This document shows, in pieces, positions 1 to 8,417 of a stretch of 34,897 nucleotides of DNA. Source of the DNA: an uncultured Planctomycetaceae bacterium. GTDB lineage: Bacteria > Planctomycetota > Planctomycetia > Planctomycetales > Planctomycetaceae. Position 1 is the stretch's first letter, and each line of letters opens with the position of its first letter. The stretch is from the NCBI GenBank assembly GCA_903871805.1, contig CAIQIE010000259.1, positions 1-34,897 of the forward strand. Direction: 5' to 3'. The position numbers and the translations under genes were made by a program. The notes below the pieces were generated by a model. It did no database searches. It saw nothing but the letters and a program-made list of their open reading frames with translations, and was not told where the DNA came from.

Positions 1-261
1 CAGGAATTGGATGGCGAATTCAAGGATGCTCTGGAGCTCATACAGAGACTGGCCGAATCAGATAAAGTTCGTCAATGCATGATCCGGCACGTATTTCGCT
101 ACTTTATGGGTCGCAACGAAACGCTCGCCGATTCAAGAACACTCATTTCCGCCGATCGGGCTTACCTGGAAAGCGGTGGCAGTTTTCAGGCACTTCTGAT
201 TTCTCTTCTTTCGTCTGACTCATTTCTTTACCGCAAAACACTTGAATCGACGTCAAGGTAG
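1..261 (+). CDS. C-terminal end of a DUF1585 (planctomycete PSD-type) protein, 5' truncated by the window
   Basis: The reading frame is open from the first base and stops at TAG 259-261, so this is the 3' end of a longer gene. The 86 visible residues contain the pattern of the DUF1585 domain: a KVRQCMIRHVFRYFMGR stretch, then a DSRTLISADRAYL stretch, then a GGSFQALLISLLSSDSF ending. In planctomycetes this domain closes large exported proteins that also carry DUF1587, DUF1592 and DUF1588, often with a cytochrome c-like N-terminus; their function is not known to me. The next gene, a DUF1552 protein, is the usual partner and its ATG lies four bases beyond this stop, so the two are probably co-transcribed. 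The family call is strong; the N-terminal architecture cannot be seen. Confidence 0.85.
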   Translation, partial: QELDGEFKDALELIQRLAESDKVRQCMIRHVFRYFMGRNETLADSRTLISADRAYLESGGSFQALLISLLSSDSFLYRKTLESTSR

Positions 262-265
262 CACC

Positions 266-1651
266 ATGAACTATACACGACGCAACACGCTTAAGAACCT
301 GTCACTGGGGGCGGGATCTTTTCTCTTGTCGCCTTTTCTGCGCCAGGTAGAACTTCAGGCGGCAGGTAACTCGATCGCGATGCCCAATCGTTTTGTGTTT
401 GTTGTGAAATCGAGCGGCATCATTCCCGATGGCATCACGCCGGACGCATTCAAAGGCAAAGATTCCAGCAGCAGTTTATTCAATCAGGATCTGACCAACG
501 TCGCATTGCCGTCATCGATGCGGGCCCTGGAGCCCTTCAAAGATCAGCTTTCGATCGTGCAGGGGCTCTCAGGGAAAATGTGCCGTGGTGGTCACTCCAG
601 TTGGTTTGGCATGATGGGTGTCTACATGACGGGAGGCGAATTTGATGCAGGCGCGATTATTAGAGCCACCGCCGATGCAGAGTTGGCCAAACTCAACCCA
701 GCGCCCTTCAATCATTTAGGACTGGCGATCCGAGGGAAGGCGTTGAGCAGTGACTATGGTGGGACCATGTATCCTGGGATCAGCGCTGTCGGGCCGGGGC
801 AGGAACTTCCCTTTCAGGGGTCTCCTGACATTGCCTACGAACAACTGTTTGGCTCTGCCGTTTCGGGCAGTAGCGGGGCTGAGAAGAGGTTCAGGCTGCA
901 AGGGAATCTTCTGGATTTCATGGTGGATGATATCAGGAAGGTTACGAAGGCTATCCCCTCGTCGGAACATGGCAAGATGGACGCCTACCTCAATGCGTTT
1001 GAGGAACTTCAGGTACGTCACAGCAAATTGTCGAGCATGAAAGAACAGGTCGCGGCGAACGCGCCTGGGTATTCTGACAAGTTCACTTCTACTGTTGAGG
1101 AGGTTCGTCAGGAAGCACAATTTGATTTGGCCACTGCGTCATTGATTGCAGGCCTCACCAACGTTGTCACCATTCGCCTGGACAATGTGGATATGACCTA
1201 CAAAAAACTGGGTATCGACGAACATAACCATGGCATTGGACACAACGAAGGCACTAAAAGCCAGGCTGAATACCGTGAGATCATCCAACAACATCATTCA
1301 GAACTTCTGGCGACGATGGCCGGGAAACTGAGAGCGGTTCCTGAGGGTGATGGAGACATGCTGGACAACACCATGATCATTTTCCTCTCTGATTCAAGCG
1401 ATAATCACCATGGAACCGGAATGGAGTGGCCCTATCTGATTGTTGGCGGCGGCAGCAGTAAACTCAAGCTGCCGGGGCGTTATCTGCGTTACCCGAAATA
1501 TGGTGAAAAGGGCTGCCGTACCATTGGCGACTGGTGGACCACGTTACTCAATGCCTACGGTAACCCCATCAAGTATTATGGCAATGAAGATCTTGTACTG
1601 AAACAAAATGGCTGCTCACATGCGGGACCACTTGAGGAGCTTTTGGTTTGA
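266..1651 (+). CDS. DUF1552 domain protein, Tat-type exported
   Basis: 461 residues from ATG 266. An upstream in-frame TTG at 242 overlaps the previous gene; ATG 266 is preferred because it follows an AAGGT ribosome-binding sequence and begins directly with a twin-arginine signal (YTRRNTLKNLSLGAGSFLL). The body matches DUF1552: an RFVFVVKSSGIIPDG segment, a GGHSSWFGMMGVYMTGG segment near residue 115, HNHGIGH near residue 320, FLSDSSDNHHG near residue 370 and a C-terminal GDWWTTLLNAYGNP. The fold is usually taken as related to DUF1501 and alkaline-phosphatase-like exported proteins, but no reaction has been shown that I know of. It directly follows a DUF1585 gene, the standard planctomycete pairing, which suggests the two act together in the periplasm. 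Family assignment is firm; function is unknown. Confidence 0.88.
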   Translation: MNYTRRNTLKNLSLGAGSFLLSPFLRQVELQAAGNSIAMPNRFVFVVKSSGIIPDGITPDAFKGKDSSSSLFNQDLTNVALPSSMRALEPFKDQLSIVQGLSGKMCRGGHSSWFGMMGVYMTGGEFDAGAIIRATADAELAKLNPAPFNHLGLAIRGKALSSDYGGTMYPGISAVGPGQELPFQGSPDIAYEQLFGSAVSGSSGAEKRFRLQGNLLDFMVDDIRKVTKAIPSSEHGKMDAYLNAFEELQVRHSKLSSMKEQVAANAPGYSDKFTSTVEEVRQEAQFDLATASLIAGLTNVVTIRLDNVDMTYKKLGIDEHNHGIGHNEGTKSQAEYREIIQQHHSELLATMAGKLRAVPEGDGDMLDNTMIIFLSDSSDNHHGTGMEWPYLIVGGGSSKLKLPGRYLRYPKYGEKGCRTIGDWWTTLLNAYGNPIKYYGNEDLVLKQNGCSHAGPLEELLV

Positions 1652-2090
1652 TGGTGGCGGTGCGGAACCTGAGGCGAAACAGGGTTGGTCAGGAACGGAC
1701 TCGAGTTTGGTCAATGTGATCTGTCAATGCGACCGGATCGCCCTGGCAAGCGGACCGATGTGGTCGGTGTAAGTTGGAGGGTGGCCATCCGAATACCATC
1801 TGACGGAGCGTATGAGTCCGGGCATTGTTTTTCAGGAGTTCTGGACTCTTGAAACAACATGGCGTTGGTGGGTGGAAATCATACTCTGGTGTGGGTGAAT
1901 CGGCGGGATGTTTTGATTTTGGGTCCGCATAAAAGTGGAACAGCGCAAGCCGTCTGGTGTCGGTTGTTCGTGACGGACCATGTTGCTGACGGCGTTGTAC
2001 TTTGTATTGAGGGAGATGCCAGGCACCCCGTTGACCGTAACGGAAATGCGGTGTTTTCGAAGGTTGTGCGGCGTGAGTTGGACTTAAAAT

Positions 2091-2131
2091 CTCGTGCTCG
2101 TGCTCGTGCTCGCGCTCGTGCTCGTGCTCGG
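2091..2131. repeat. CTCGTG hexamer array
   Basis: Nearly seven consecutive copies of the hexamer CTCGTG, with one unit altered to CTCGCG. The complement (CACGAG) recurs in the 30-bp tandem repeat about 65 bp downstream, so the two could pair as a long hairpin or cruciform. Confidence 0.9.
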
Positions 2132-2193
2132 ACACACGGACATCCAGAGTGTTAGGCCAGGATTGTTTTTCGATTACGATTGCGAGCACCGTC

Positions 2194-2253
2194 CGCTAGC
2201 GCGGACTGAGCACGAGCACGAAACGCTAGCGCGGACTGAGCACGAGTACGAAA
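2194..2253. repeat. 30-bp tandem duplication
   Basis: Two head-to-tail 30-bp units, 2194-2223 and 2224-2253, starting CGCTAGCGCGGACTGAGCAC and differing at one base (C or T near position 24 of the unit). Each contains GAGCACGAG, complementary to the CTCGTG array upstream. Confidence 0.9.
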
Positions 2254-2477
2254 CGACAGCGAGAGAGAGCTGCCGGACCCTTCAGTATGGACCAGGCGTG
2301 GTGTTCGCTTTGCTTCGGTCTTTGGGAAACGACCTTCTGAGCGACAGCCTTCCTTTTTCCGCTGACCGGTCCTGGCAGCGAGCTACCTGCCGGTTGCGGA
2401 CTTTACCGCACCCACTTGGATGACCGCTTTTATGGGGAAGGCGTGGTCAAAAAAACGAGAGAACGCTTTGACACCGG

Positions 2478-2981
2478 TTATTCGTCGAGATCGCCCCAGA
2501 CGGCGGGTTGTGTCGGCGCTACGGGGGACCTGCGTTTGCCTGTGCCAAACAATGCCACGCTTCCACAGGAGAACGCAGCACCGACTGCAGCTGCCACTGG
2601 GAGTACCAAAAGAGTGGAGAGCGTTTGTGCGCCTCCAAAGAACCCAAACAGCAGGAATGTGGAAACTAATCCCGTCAGGCCTCCGCTCATGGCTGCCGCC
2701 AGAAACAGCACGCGTCGCGTTCGCCACGTTGCGCTCATTAGACGGACCGACGTGAAGACGAGGAGTGTGATTGGCAGGGCGACGACCAGTGCAATCACGA
2801 ATCCGTAAATGATTCCGAACACGAAGCCGATGATGCCAAAGGCAGCGCCCCCAAGTGCCGTCCCCAACCAGGCGCAAACTGCCGCCCGCACTGTTGAAAC
2901 GCTGCCAGGCGATTCGGATCCGCTGACCTCAGACGATTGCCCCAGATCCGTGTTGGGGGCAAGAAATGGGTTGGATTCCAT
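2478..2981 (-). CDS. Small four-helix membrane protein of unknown function
   Basis: 167 residues. The ATG at 2981 is chosen because AGGAG sits nine bases upstream and the protein then begins MESNPFLAPN, an NPF-type N-terminus I have often seen in short planctomycete membrane proteins; a start at 3014 would add 11 residues. After a polar N-terminal stretch of about 35 residues there are four hydrophobic segments: two Gly/Ala/Phe-rich helices near residues 40-60 and 62-84, one near 93-115 and one near 120-145. The C-terminus is short and ends in acidic GDLDE. No catalytic motif is visible. It is converging with the DUF1552 gene and lies downstream of, and on the same strand as, the oxidoreductase at 3124-4464, separated from it by a hairpin. 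Probably an inner-membrane protein; no function can be given. Confidence 0.7.
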   Translation of the reverse strand: MESNPFLAPNTDLGQSSEVSGSESPGSVSTVRAAVCAWLGTALGGAAFGIIGFVFGIIYGFVIALVVALPITLLVFTSVRLMSATWRTRRVLFLAAAMSGGLTGLVSTFLLFGFFGGAQTLSTLLVLPVAAAVGAAFSCGSVALFGTGKRRSPVAPTQPAVWGDLDE

Positions 2982-3079
2982 CAGTACCAGCTCCTGCGGA
3001 CCGTCATTATTCAACCGGGCTGCGAGACAACACTTTGTTTATTTCCGATATCCGCGGGGACAAAAACACAGTCTGTGGC

Positions 3080-3108
3080 CCGTCGGTGCAGAATGCTCAC
3101 ACCGACGG
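3080..3108 (-). terminator. Hairpin after the oxidoreductase gene
   Basis: Perfect 9-bp inverted repeat CCGTCGGTG / CACCGACGG with an 11-base loop, starting 15 bases beyond the stop of the minus-strand gene at 3124. The T-rich stretch (TGTTTTTG) is about 10 bases further downstream on the minus strand, so this is a plausible but imperfect intrinsic terminator. Confidence 0.5.
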
Positions 3109-3123
3109 GACGCACGGAAATGC

Positions 3124-4464
3124 TTAGACTCGGGCAATTTCAAACCCGGCACGCGGTGTTCTGGCAAAGAACGCTGCGGCCTGGTCGTCGCCAGTGATCT
3201 GTTCCGCCTTTGAGTCCCACTTGATGACTCGGTTCAAGCGTGCGGCAATCGTGGCGAGGTGACACGTGTTCATGGTCTGCACGTGCGAGTACACGTCGGA
3301 AACAGGCAGGCCACCTTCGGCAAGACACCGATAGAAGTTGTTCTTGTGACCTTCAAACGGCTTGCCTTTGTACAGCTCCTGCAGCTGTTCCGGGCCAAAC
3401 TGGTCTTTGTCCCAGTTCTCTTCGATCGGCTGGCCGGCAATCTTGCCTCGATTGACGAAGAACCGGCCCTTGCTGCCTTCGAACAGAATGCCATTGTCCC
3501 CGCGGCTGGTAATGTGCATCTCAATCCCACCATCAAACTTCGCGATCACGTTGAAGTCATGCGACGAGTTGAAGCTGTCATCCTGAGTGGGGTAGCCGTC
3601 TTTGAACGGGACCGGATGTTTCGCATCCGTGCCGTCGATTTCCATGGGGCCAGAGCCTTCTGTGTCGCGTCCGATGGCCCACAGGGAAATGTCGATATGG
3701 TGTGCGCCCCAATCGGTGAACTTTCCACCGGAATACTCATACCACCACCGGAAATTGCCGTGGCAGCGCTGTTCGATGTATTCCACAAGCGGAGCCTGAC
3801 CAAGCCACATGTCCCAATTCAGATTCTTCGGAGGTTCGGATTTTTTGAACGGACCGCCCACATCACCGCCGTTGATGCCGACGGTGATCTTCTGCACATC
3901 ACCGATCAGACCTCGGCGAACCATGTTGACGGCACGAAGGAATCGCTCCTGATCACTGCGCTGCTGAGTCCCGATGAAAAAGACGCGATCGTTGTACTTG
4001 CGACAGGCATTTCGAATCAGCTGGTTTTCTTCCAGCGTCAGTGTCAGCGGCTTCTGGCAGAACACGTGCTTGCCGGCAATCAGGGCTTCAATGGCAATTT
4101 TGACGTGCCAATGATCCGGAGTCACGATGCTGACCACGTCGATATCCGGACGTTCAAGCACTTTGCGATAATCGCCGTACACGTCCGCTTTGCCGGCACC
4201 GATGTTCGGGTCGGAATTGGCCTTTGCTGCCTGATTTTCGTCCACATCGCACAGGGCAATGATGTCGCCAAAACTGCGATGTCCCTGGGCATCACCGCGT
4301 CCCATGCCGCCAAGGCCGATGCAGCCGACGCGGGGGCGTGCGTTTGCGGATCGGTTGGCGAAGGCGGATTGAGTCCATGGAAAGACGGCTGTGGCCGTGG
4401 CGGCTGCGGCGAGTGAGGCCGTCGATTTCAGAAACGAACGACGGTCTCCGGTCGGGTAGGTCAT
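3124..4464 (-). CDS. Gfo/Idh/MocA family oxidoreductase with Tat signal
   Basis: 446 residues from ATG 4464, which has AGGA nine bases upstream; the frame is open for 72 more codons but without a signal-like N-terminus. Residues 7-32 form a twin-arginine signal (GDRRSFLKSTASLAAAAT, then a hydrophobic stretch ending SAFA), so the enzyme is probably exported folded with its cofactor. The Rossmann fingerprint GCIGLGGMGRGDA follows immediately, then DVDENQ at the end of the second strand. The usual EKP motif is CQKPLTLT here, a variant that keeps the lysine. The C-terminal half has the family's substrate domain (GNFRWWYEYSGGKFTDWGAHHID and SHDFNVIAKFDGGIEMHI). Such enzymes act on sugars or inositols with NAD(P); the substrate cannot be read from the sequence. 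Planctomycetes carry many exported paralogues. It appears to be a single transcription unit, possibly reading into the membrane gene below. Confidence 0.93.
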   Translation of the reverse strand: MTYPTGDRRSFLKSTASLAAAATATAVFPWTQSAFANRSANARPRVGCIGLGGMGRGDAQGHRSFGDIIALCDVDENQAAKANSDPNIGAGKADVYGDYRKVLERPDIDVVSIVTPDHWHVKIAIEALIAGKHVFCQKPLTLTLEENQLIRNACRKYNDRVFFIGTQQRSDQERFLRAVNMVRRGLIGDVQKITVGINGGDVGGPFKKSEPPKNLNWDMWLGQAPLVEYIEQRCHGNFRWWYEYSGGKFTDWGAHHIDISLWAIGRDTEGSGPMEIDGTDAKHPVPFKDGYPTQDDSFNSSHDFNVIAKFDGGIEMHITSRGDNGILFEGSKGRFFVNRGKIAGQPIEENWDKDQFGPEQLQELYKGKPFEGHKNNFYRCLAEGGLPVSDVYSHVQTMNTCHLATIAARLNRVIKWDSKAEQITGDDQAAAFFARTPRAGFEIARV

Positions 4465-4612
4465 GACGCGGTCCTGTGATGTGATGAAGGAAGGAAAAGA
4501 GAACCTGTACGCAGCGAAGAGTTTAAGCAGAACTTCGGGCGGACTCAAATGGGCGATAAGTAGAGAGTAGAGAGCGGGGCAGCAAACTGGGCCAACGATC
4601 TGTGTTGCTGTT

Positions 4613-4722
4613 GTCAGGGCTTCAGCCTGAAAGGCTGTCAGAGAATAGCCGGTGGCAAGCGGAGCGCCGCCACCGGGCACGCCACAGAATGTGATTCCAC
4701 CCCGTGAGGTGGTGGCAGAAAA
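4613..4722. repeat. Triple-hairpin dispersed-repeat candidate
   Basis: Three successive inverted repeats in about 110 bp: CAGCCT-GAA-AGGCTG; CCGGTGGC / GCCACCGG with a 12-base loop; and CCACC / GGTGG. The stretch occupies most of the 306-bp gap between the oxidoreductase start (4464) and the lipoprotein end (4771). Its layout resembles REP-like dispersed elements of planctomycete genomes. I see no second copy in this window, so dispersal is inferred. The rest of the gap holds nothing I can name. Confidence 0.5.
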
Positions 4723-4770
4723 CGGGAATCTAAAGGTGACTCGATTTTGACGGACCTGGGAACTGGGGTG

Positions 4771-6282
4771 TTACGGCTGGGGCTGTGTGGATACCGGGAT
4801 GATTCGTCGTTCGGTGCCCCCGACGAGAATATTTCCAGTGATGTTTTTGTCTGGAACCATCACGACGATCCATGTATTGCGTCCGTCTTCGATGTGGACG
4901 TCCAATGAAATCGGGGGGCCCGGAAAGCGTTCGGTGAATTGGACGGAAGACAGTGAGATGGTGTGTTGTTCTGCGGGCAGTTCACAAGTCGCAACGTTGA
5001 TCACTCCTGGCAAAGTTCTCCAGGAGCGAGTATCTGGTTTTTCCAGGGCTTCCCAGGCAACACCGGCCGCATTCACGCCAAGGTCGACGAAGGTATTGCG
5101 GTGGACATTGGAGGTTTCCTTGACCGCGTAGATCACTCCTTTTTTGGTAATTCTGCGGACAATGGCGGCGGCAATTTCTTCGTCTTTGTGTTCCTGGTAG
5201 GAGGCTTCGGCGACGTCATGGAGGTCGACCAGTCTGTGAAAATCCAGACGTCTGGCACCTGTCGCGGACGTGGATTTGACGTCGGTTCTGATCCAGTCGG
5301 TGACTGGCCGGGCATATTCTTTGCAGGGTCTGGCGATTTTGACGGAGGAGATGGTGGGGGGCAGAGTATGTTTGCCTGTGGCACTCAGGATTCTGTCGGC
5401 GATCAGCAGCGCGGTGGAAGTGGGCTCTGCTCGTTCGGCCGTCCATTGGGGAGCATGGCCGCAGAGTGCGATCACGGCCAGGGTTCCGAATCCTTTTTTG
5501 CTGCGGACCCCGGGGCCTTCGCCAGCAGTCGAGTCCTTTTTATTCTTGCTGAATGAAGGATTCCAGAACTGGATATCCGCGAGGGCCTGTTCTGTTTCGA
5601 CAGCTCGTGACGGTGTTTCGGACTGGACCAGTGCGGTCAGCCATGCTCCAAGTGCCAGCGGCTGATCGACTGGTGTGGCGGTAATCGCGACGCTGGAGTT
5701 TTCCGGGGAATAGCTGACGCGAGCGATTCCGGTGGTATCGCGAGGCGGGCGTTTGGCGGTGTTTTCCGCAATCTCGGTGTCGTTCTTCTTTTTCTGCACC
5801 GCATCGGCGATCATTTTTCGACGCTGCGCGGCGGCTTCTGTGAACTGCAGTGAGTAGGCGAAGGCGTCCTGACCGTCGCTGACCATACTGGAGAGCATGG
5901 CCATGTTCAGCAGCATGGCTCGTTCAAAATCCCGTCCGGAATAAGCAACGGCGCGTGAGTCTGTCAGGATGGATGCCGTTTGTTCGGTGATGTCCTTCTG
6001 TGTCAGATACTTCAGGGCTTCCCGGGCTTTGCGAAATCGGGCTTCTGCGGCGGCAGGCTGACCACTGGCCAGTTCAAGCACGGCCAGATCCAGGTCCAGC
6101 AGATTTTTTTCGGAGCGAAAAGTTTTCTGTGCATCCTGCAGTTGATTCAGCGACGTTTCTGCGTTTCCCGCGGCCCATGCATTGAGCGCGGATTCATGTG
6201 TTTTTTGCCATGTCTGGCAGCCTGTGAGCAGAATTCCGAGCAGTGGTGCAGCGAGCAATCCTGAGGATCGCCGCTGTGTCAT
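4771..6282 (-). CDS. COG3014-like lipoprotein with TPR-like N-terminal half
   Basis: 503 residues from ATG 6282, giving the signal MTQRRSSGLLAAPLLGILLTGC with lipobox Cys22. A GTG at 6360, one base after the upstream stop, would add 26 residues before the signal and is less likely, although that spacing would suit translational coupling. Residues about 30-160 are alpha-helical and repeat-like (SALNAWAAGNAETSLNQL, then LELASGQPAAAEARFRKA, then DSRAVAYSGRDFERAMLLNM), as in the COG3014 family, whose members sit beside LpoB-type genes in several gammaproteobacteria. The remainder, about 340 residues, includes segments that look secreted and beta-rich near the C-terminus, with a GTERRIIPVS ending. 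It lies directly downstream of the LpoB-like gene on the same strand. Probably an outer- or inner-membrane-anchored periplasmic protein in the same complex. Family placement is from remembered resemblance and moderately sure. Confidence 0.68.
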   Translation of the reverse strand: MTQRRSSGLLAAPLLGILLTGCQTWQKTHESALNAWAAGNAETSLNQLQDAQKTFRSEKNLLDLDLAVLELASGQPAAAEARFRKAREALKYLTQKDITEQTASILTDSRAVAYSGRDFERAMLLNMAMLSSMVSDGQDAFAYSLQFTEAAAQRRKMIADAVQKKKNDTEIAENTAKRPPRDTTGIARVSYSPENSSVAITATPVDQPLALGAWLTALVQSETPSRAVETEQALADIQFWNPSFSKNKKDSTAGEGPGVRSKKGFGTLAVIALCGHAPQWTAERAEPTSTALLIADRILSATGKHTLPPTISSVKIARPCKEYARPVTDWIRTDVKSTSATGARRLDFHRLVDLHDVAEASYQEHKDEEIAAAIVRRITKKGVIYAVKETSNVHRNTFVDLGVNAAGVAWEALEKPDTRSWRTLPGVINVATCELPAEQHTISLSSVQFTERFPGPPISLDVHIEDGRNTWIVVMVPDKNITGNILVGGTERRIIPVSTQPQP

Positions 6283-6361
6283 GCCTGCCGAAGATGTCTC
6301 TGTGACAAGGGTCATGAAAGACTGCCGGAAGATTTCTGAAACAGACACATCCGCATCCACT

Positions 6362-7039
6362 TCAGTCGTCGTAGTGTTTGTTCTTCCCGAAAATTGTCTT
6401 GTGGTAACCTTTGCGAAGCATGGCGGATTCAGAGATCGATTCGCCCGTCTGAATATCCAGTAGTTCCAGAGTCAGCAGGTAGTCTCGCTGATAATCACCG
6501 TTGCTGTTTGTGGTTCCGGAGGTGATGCGGGCGAACAGCAGATAGTCGAGCGGCTGATTTTGGCGTTCGAGGATCATCTGGAAATCGCGTTGTCTCTGGG
6601 GCAGAATCAGACTTTCCGGAGCGCACCGCAGCTCGGCCATTGCGGCTTCGACATAACGTCGGCTGATCATGCGAAACTGTGGGTCCTGGCCAACCAGCGT
6701 ATTGACGTGATCGTAGATCTGTTCCTTGAAGTCTCCGATCACCTCGCCGCTCTTATTTTCCACTCCGACAAAACAGATGGAACGAACGAGAGATCCATCA
6801 TTGTGGACGGAGGTGTGGGAGGCCTGCAGGATGGTTGCGCTGGATTTTCCAAGCAGTTTGGCGACGGATTCGTCGATGAGCGGTTTCCATGTTTCCGCGC
6901 CGGCATTGTGGCTGCCCACCATGTCATTATCGGTTTGTTTCAGGACGTGTGCATGCTGACGTCCCCGACAGCCGACGGCAGTCAGAACCATGCACAGGGC
7001 CAGAATCATCAACAGTCTGAATTTTTTGAACCCCGCCAT
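6362..7039 (-). CDS. LpoB-like lipoprotein (penicillin-binding-protein activator family)
   Basis: 225 residues from ATG 7039, chosen because it places a lipoprotein signal at the N-terminus (KKFRLLMILALCMVLTAVGC, Cys24); the longer open frame lacks one. The mature part has the features I associate with the LpoB family: VGVENKSGEVIGDFKEQIYD, then RMISRRYVEAAMAELR, then LDYLLFARITSG, and a final strand TLELLDIQTGESI. In E. coli LpoB is an outer-membrane lipoprotein that contacts and activates the peptidoglycan synthase PBP1b. A COG3014-like lipoprotein gene follows, as in known LpoB/COG3014 neighbourhoods. Lpo partners are interesting in planctomycetes because their peptidoglycan was long disputed. 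No strong ribosome-binding site is seen before ATG 7039. The family is likely; the actual synthase partner is unknown. Confidence 0.72.
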   Translation of the reverse strand: MAGFKKFRLLMILALCMVLTAVGCRGRQHAHVLKQTDNDMVGSHNAGAETWKPLIDESVAKLLGKSSATILQASHTSVHNDGSLVRSICFVGVENKSGEVIGDFKEQIYDHVNTLVGQDPQFRMISRRYVEAAMAELRCAPESLILPQRQRDFQMILERQNQPLDYLLFARITSGTTNSNGDYQRDYLLTLELLDIQTGESISESAMLRKGYHKTIFGKNKHYDD

Positions 7040-7522
7040 AGTCAATGGATTCCATTCCAGTGGAGGAGTGAGAGGGTCTTGGTTGGGGAAAATCGCAGTC
7101 GCAAATGTTGGGTGTTTGAGTTTCGTTCCGTGGTGGAACTTTGAGGACTCGTCGTCCGGCATTCGTGCCTTGCTGACACCCGGGGTCTGATGTATCTGCG
7201 TCTGTTTTGTCTGCGAACTGATTCTGCACTTTGATGTTGTCAGGCCGCTTTCTGGATCACCGGAAAGCAGAGTTGACGTCACGTGGGGACAGTATCGGGC
7301 AAGAATAGTGGAAAAGCGTAATTTTTAGATAGACCGAACTGTGTCGCCGCAGGAGAAATCCGAGGGCAAGTAGTACCGGAATGGGGAAAAAATGGCGGAT
7401 CGGGCATTTTGATGAAGGGACAGGGAGATTCTGGCCGTAGTTGCCAGGCTGAGACTGGTGCGACGAGTGAATGCGGTGATTTTTAGTAATGTTTGCCGCA
7501 GCGACGGATGTCTTGGCGCGTG
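7040..7522. other. Upstream region of the lipoprotein pair, no gene supported
   Basis: About 480 bp between the LpoB-like start and the terminator of the next minus-strand gene. It must hold the promoter of the lipoprotein pair, but I could not pick a convincing -35/-10 pair. Frames here lack codon bias and ribosome-binding sites. Confidence 0.5.
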
Positions 7523-7555
7523 AAAAAAGGCACTGCCTGATTGGCAAGTGCCTTT
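7523..7555 (-). terminator. Intrinsic terminator of the small TPR-like gene
   Basis: Read on the minus strand, AAAGGCACTTGCC pairs with GGCAGTGCCTTT (one bulged T) around a 5-base loop, and the T run continues for three more bases. It begins 28 bases beyond the stop of the gene at 7583, a textbook rho-independent arrangement. Confidence 0.85.
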
Positions 7556-7582
7556 GGGTTGCGCTGTGGGTGGATGGGTGGT

Positions 7583-7981
7583 TCAGGCTGTTTTGGGCGA
7601 GATGGCAATATCTACGGTGGATTTGGCGAAGGGCAGGGTGATTTTCAGCTGGAACTCGCCATCGCCGGCGAGCTTTTCGGCGAGGTTGGCGAGTTCTTCA
7701 CTGCCGACGGCGCGGTAGGCCTCGACCAGTTCTTTCCATGCGAATCGGCGAATGGGGGACGGCATGATCCGTGCGGCTTTTTCCAGATGCTGGATGGCGG
7801 ACACATGATCGTCGGACTGTTTCAGGGCAATTCCCATGAGCAGTTGGCGTGGGCCTTCCAGCGGACCGGCGTCGCTGATTTTTCCGAGTTCCTGAACGGC
7901 TTTCTGCGGCATACCCAGGTCGAGATAACCATCGGCTGACAGCAAACGGCGGACGGTTTTCGGTGCCATCTGAACTCGCAT
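7583..7981 (-). CDS. Small TPR-like helical-repeat protein
   Basis: 132 residues from ATG 7981, which has GGAG eight bases upstream; a GTG one codon earlier and an ATG at 7969 are alternatives. There is no signal peptide, so it should be cytoplasmic. The sequence reads as two to three tetratricopeptide-like helix pairs: LLSADGYLDLGMPQKAVQEL, then RQLLMGIALKQSDDHVSAIQ with HLEKAARIMPS, then FAWKELVEAYRAVGSEELA. The C-terminal 25 residues (LKITLPFAKSTVDIAIS) look like beta strands. TPR proteins are usually scaffolds for protein contacts; no partner is evident because the neighbours are separated by a terminator on one side and a 436-bp divergent gap on the other. Single-gene transcription unit. 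Confidence 0.75.
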   Translation of the reverse strand: MRVQMAPKTVRRLLSADGYLDLGMPQKAVQELGKISDAGPLEGPRQLLMGIALKQSDDHVSAIQHLEKAARIMPSPIRRFAWKELVEAYRAVGSEELANLAEKLAGDGEFQLKITLPFAKSTVDIAISPKTA

Positions 7982-8417
7982 CACAGTTACTCCATCAAAG
8001 TGAGACAGGCGGATTGCCTGAATGTTATCGCAATGATTTTAAGAGGAAGCAACTGTTGCGCCAGTTTGTGGAATTCGAAATCGATTTTCTGTAAAGTGTT
8101 TTGTGGATTGTGTTTGCGAGTTTTTGCGGAGGTCTTTCGGAGTTTTTGTTTCCTGCCAAAACTACAATGAGCGGGCAGATTTCCGTCTTTGAATCCTGCA
8201 AAACCGGCAAATTTGAGCAGAGGCAATGCAGAAGTTACAAGGGCAGCGGGCGTGAGGTGGACGGATTGGAAATGGAAGGCTTGTGGGGAGTCGCCTGGGA
8301 ATTCCGTCGAAATTGAAAGATTGGGGCCTTGTTTGGGGGAATTGACTTGGCGGTTGTATTGGTAGTCAGCGTAGAGAGGCTATCGAAAAATCCAGTTTTT
8401 GGTTGGGAAATCGATTG
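7982..8417. other. Divergent promoter region, no gene supported
   Basis: A 436-bp gap between divergently transcribed genes, so both promoters should be here. A short minus-strand frame (7987-8226) would place a 79-residue peptide here but shows no family resemblance or convincing ribosome-binding site. I see no notable repeat. Confidence 0.5.

Larger units (their letters stand above)
1652..2477. other. 826-bp convergent spacer without a supported gene
   Basis: The spacer lies between the ends of two convergent genes. Open frames here encode only low-complexity peptides such as alternating His-Glu or Arg-Ala runs that arise from the hexamer repeat, and none has a convincing ribosome-binding site. 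The only structure I see is the hexamer array at 2091-2131 and the 30-bp tandem duplication at 2194-2253, listed separately. Confidence 0.6.

Noticed and set aside
1689..2189. Minus-strand frame encoding an alternating His-Glu run
   Set aside because: The run is only the translation of the CTCGTG hexamer array; there is no start signal or conserved domain.
2091..2253. Possible CRISPR-like array
   Set aside because: The hexamers have no spacers and the 30-bp units are head-to-tail without unique sequence between them; no cas gene is present.
3259..4416. 385-codon plus-strand open frame
   Set aside because: It lies antisense within the Gfo/Idh/MocA gene, whose protein has clear motifs; the opposite-frame peptide has none.
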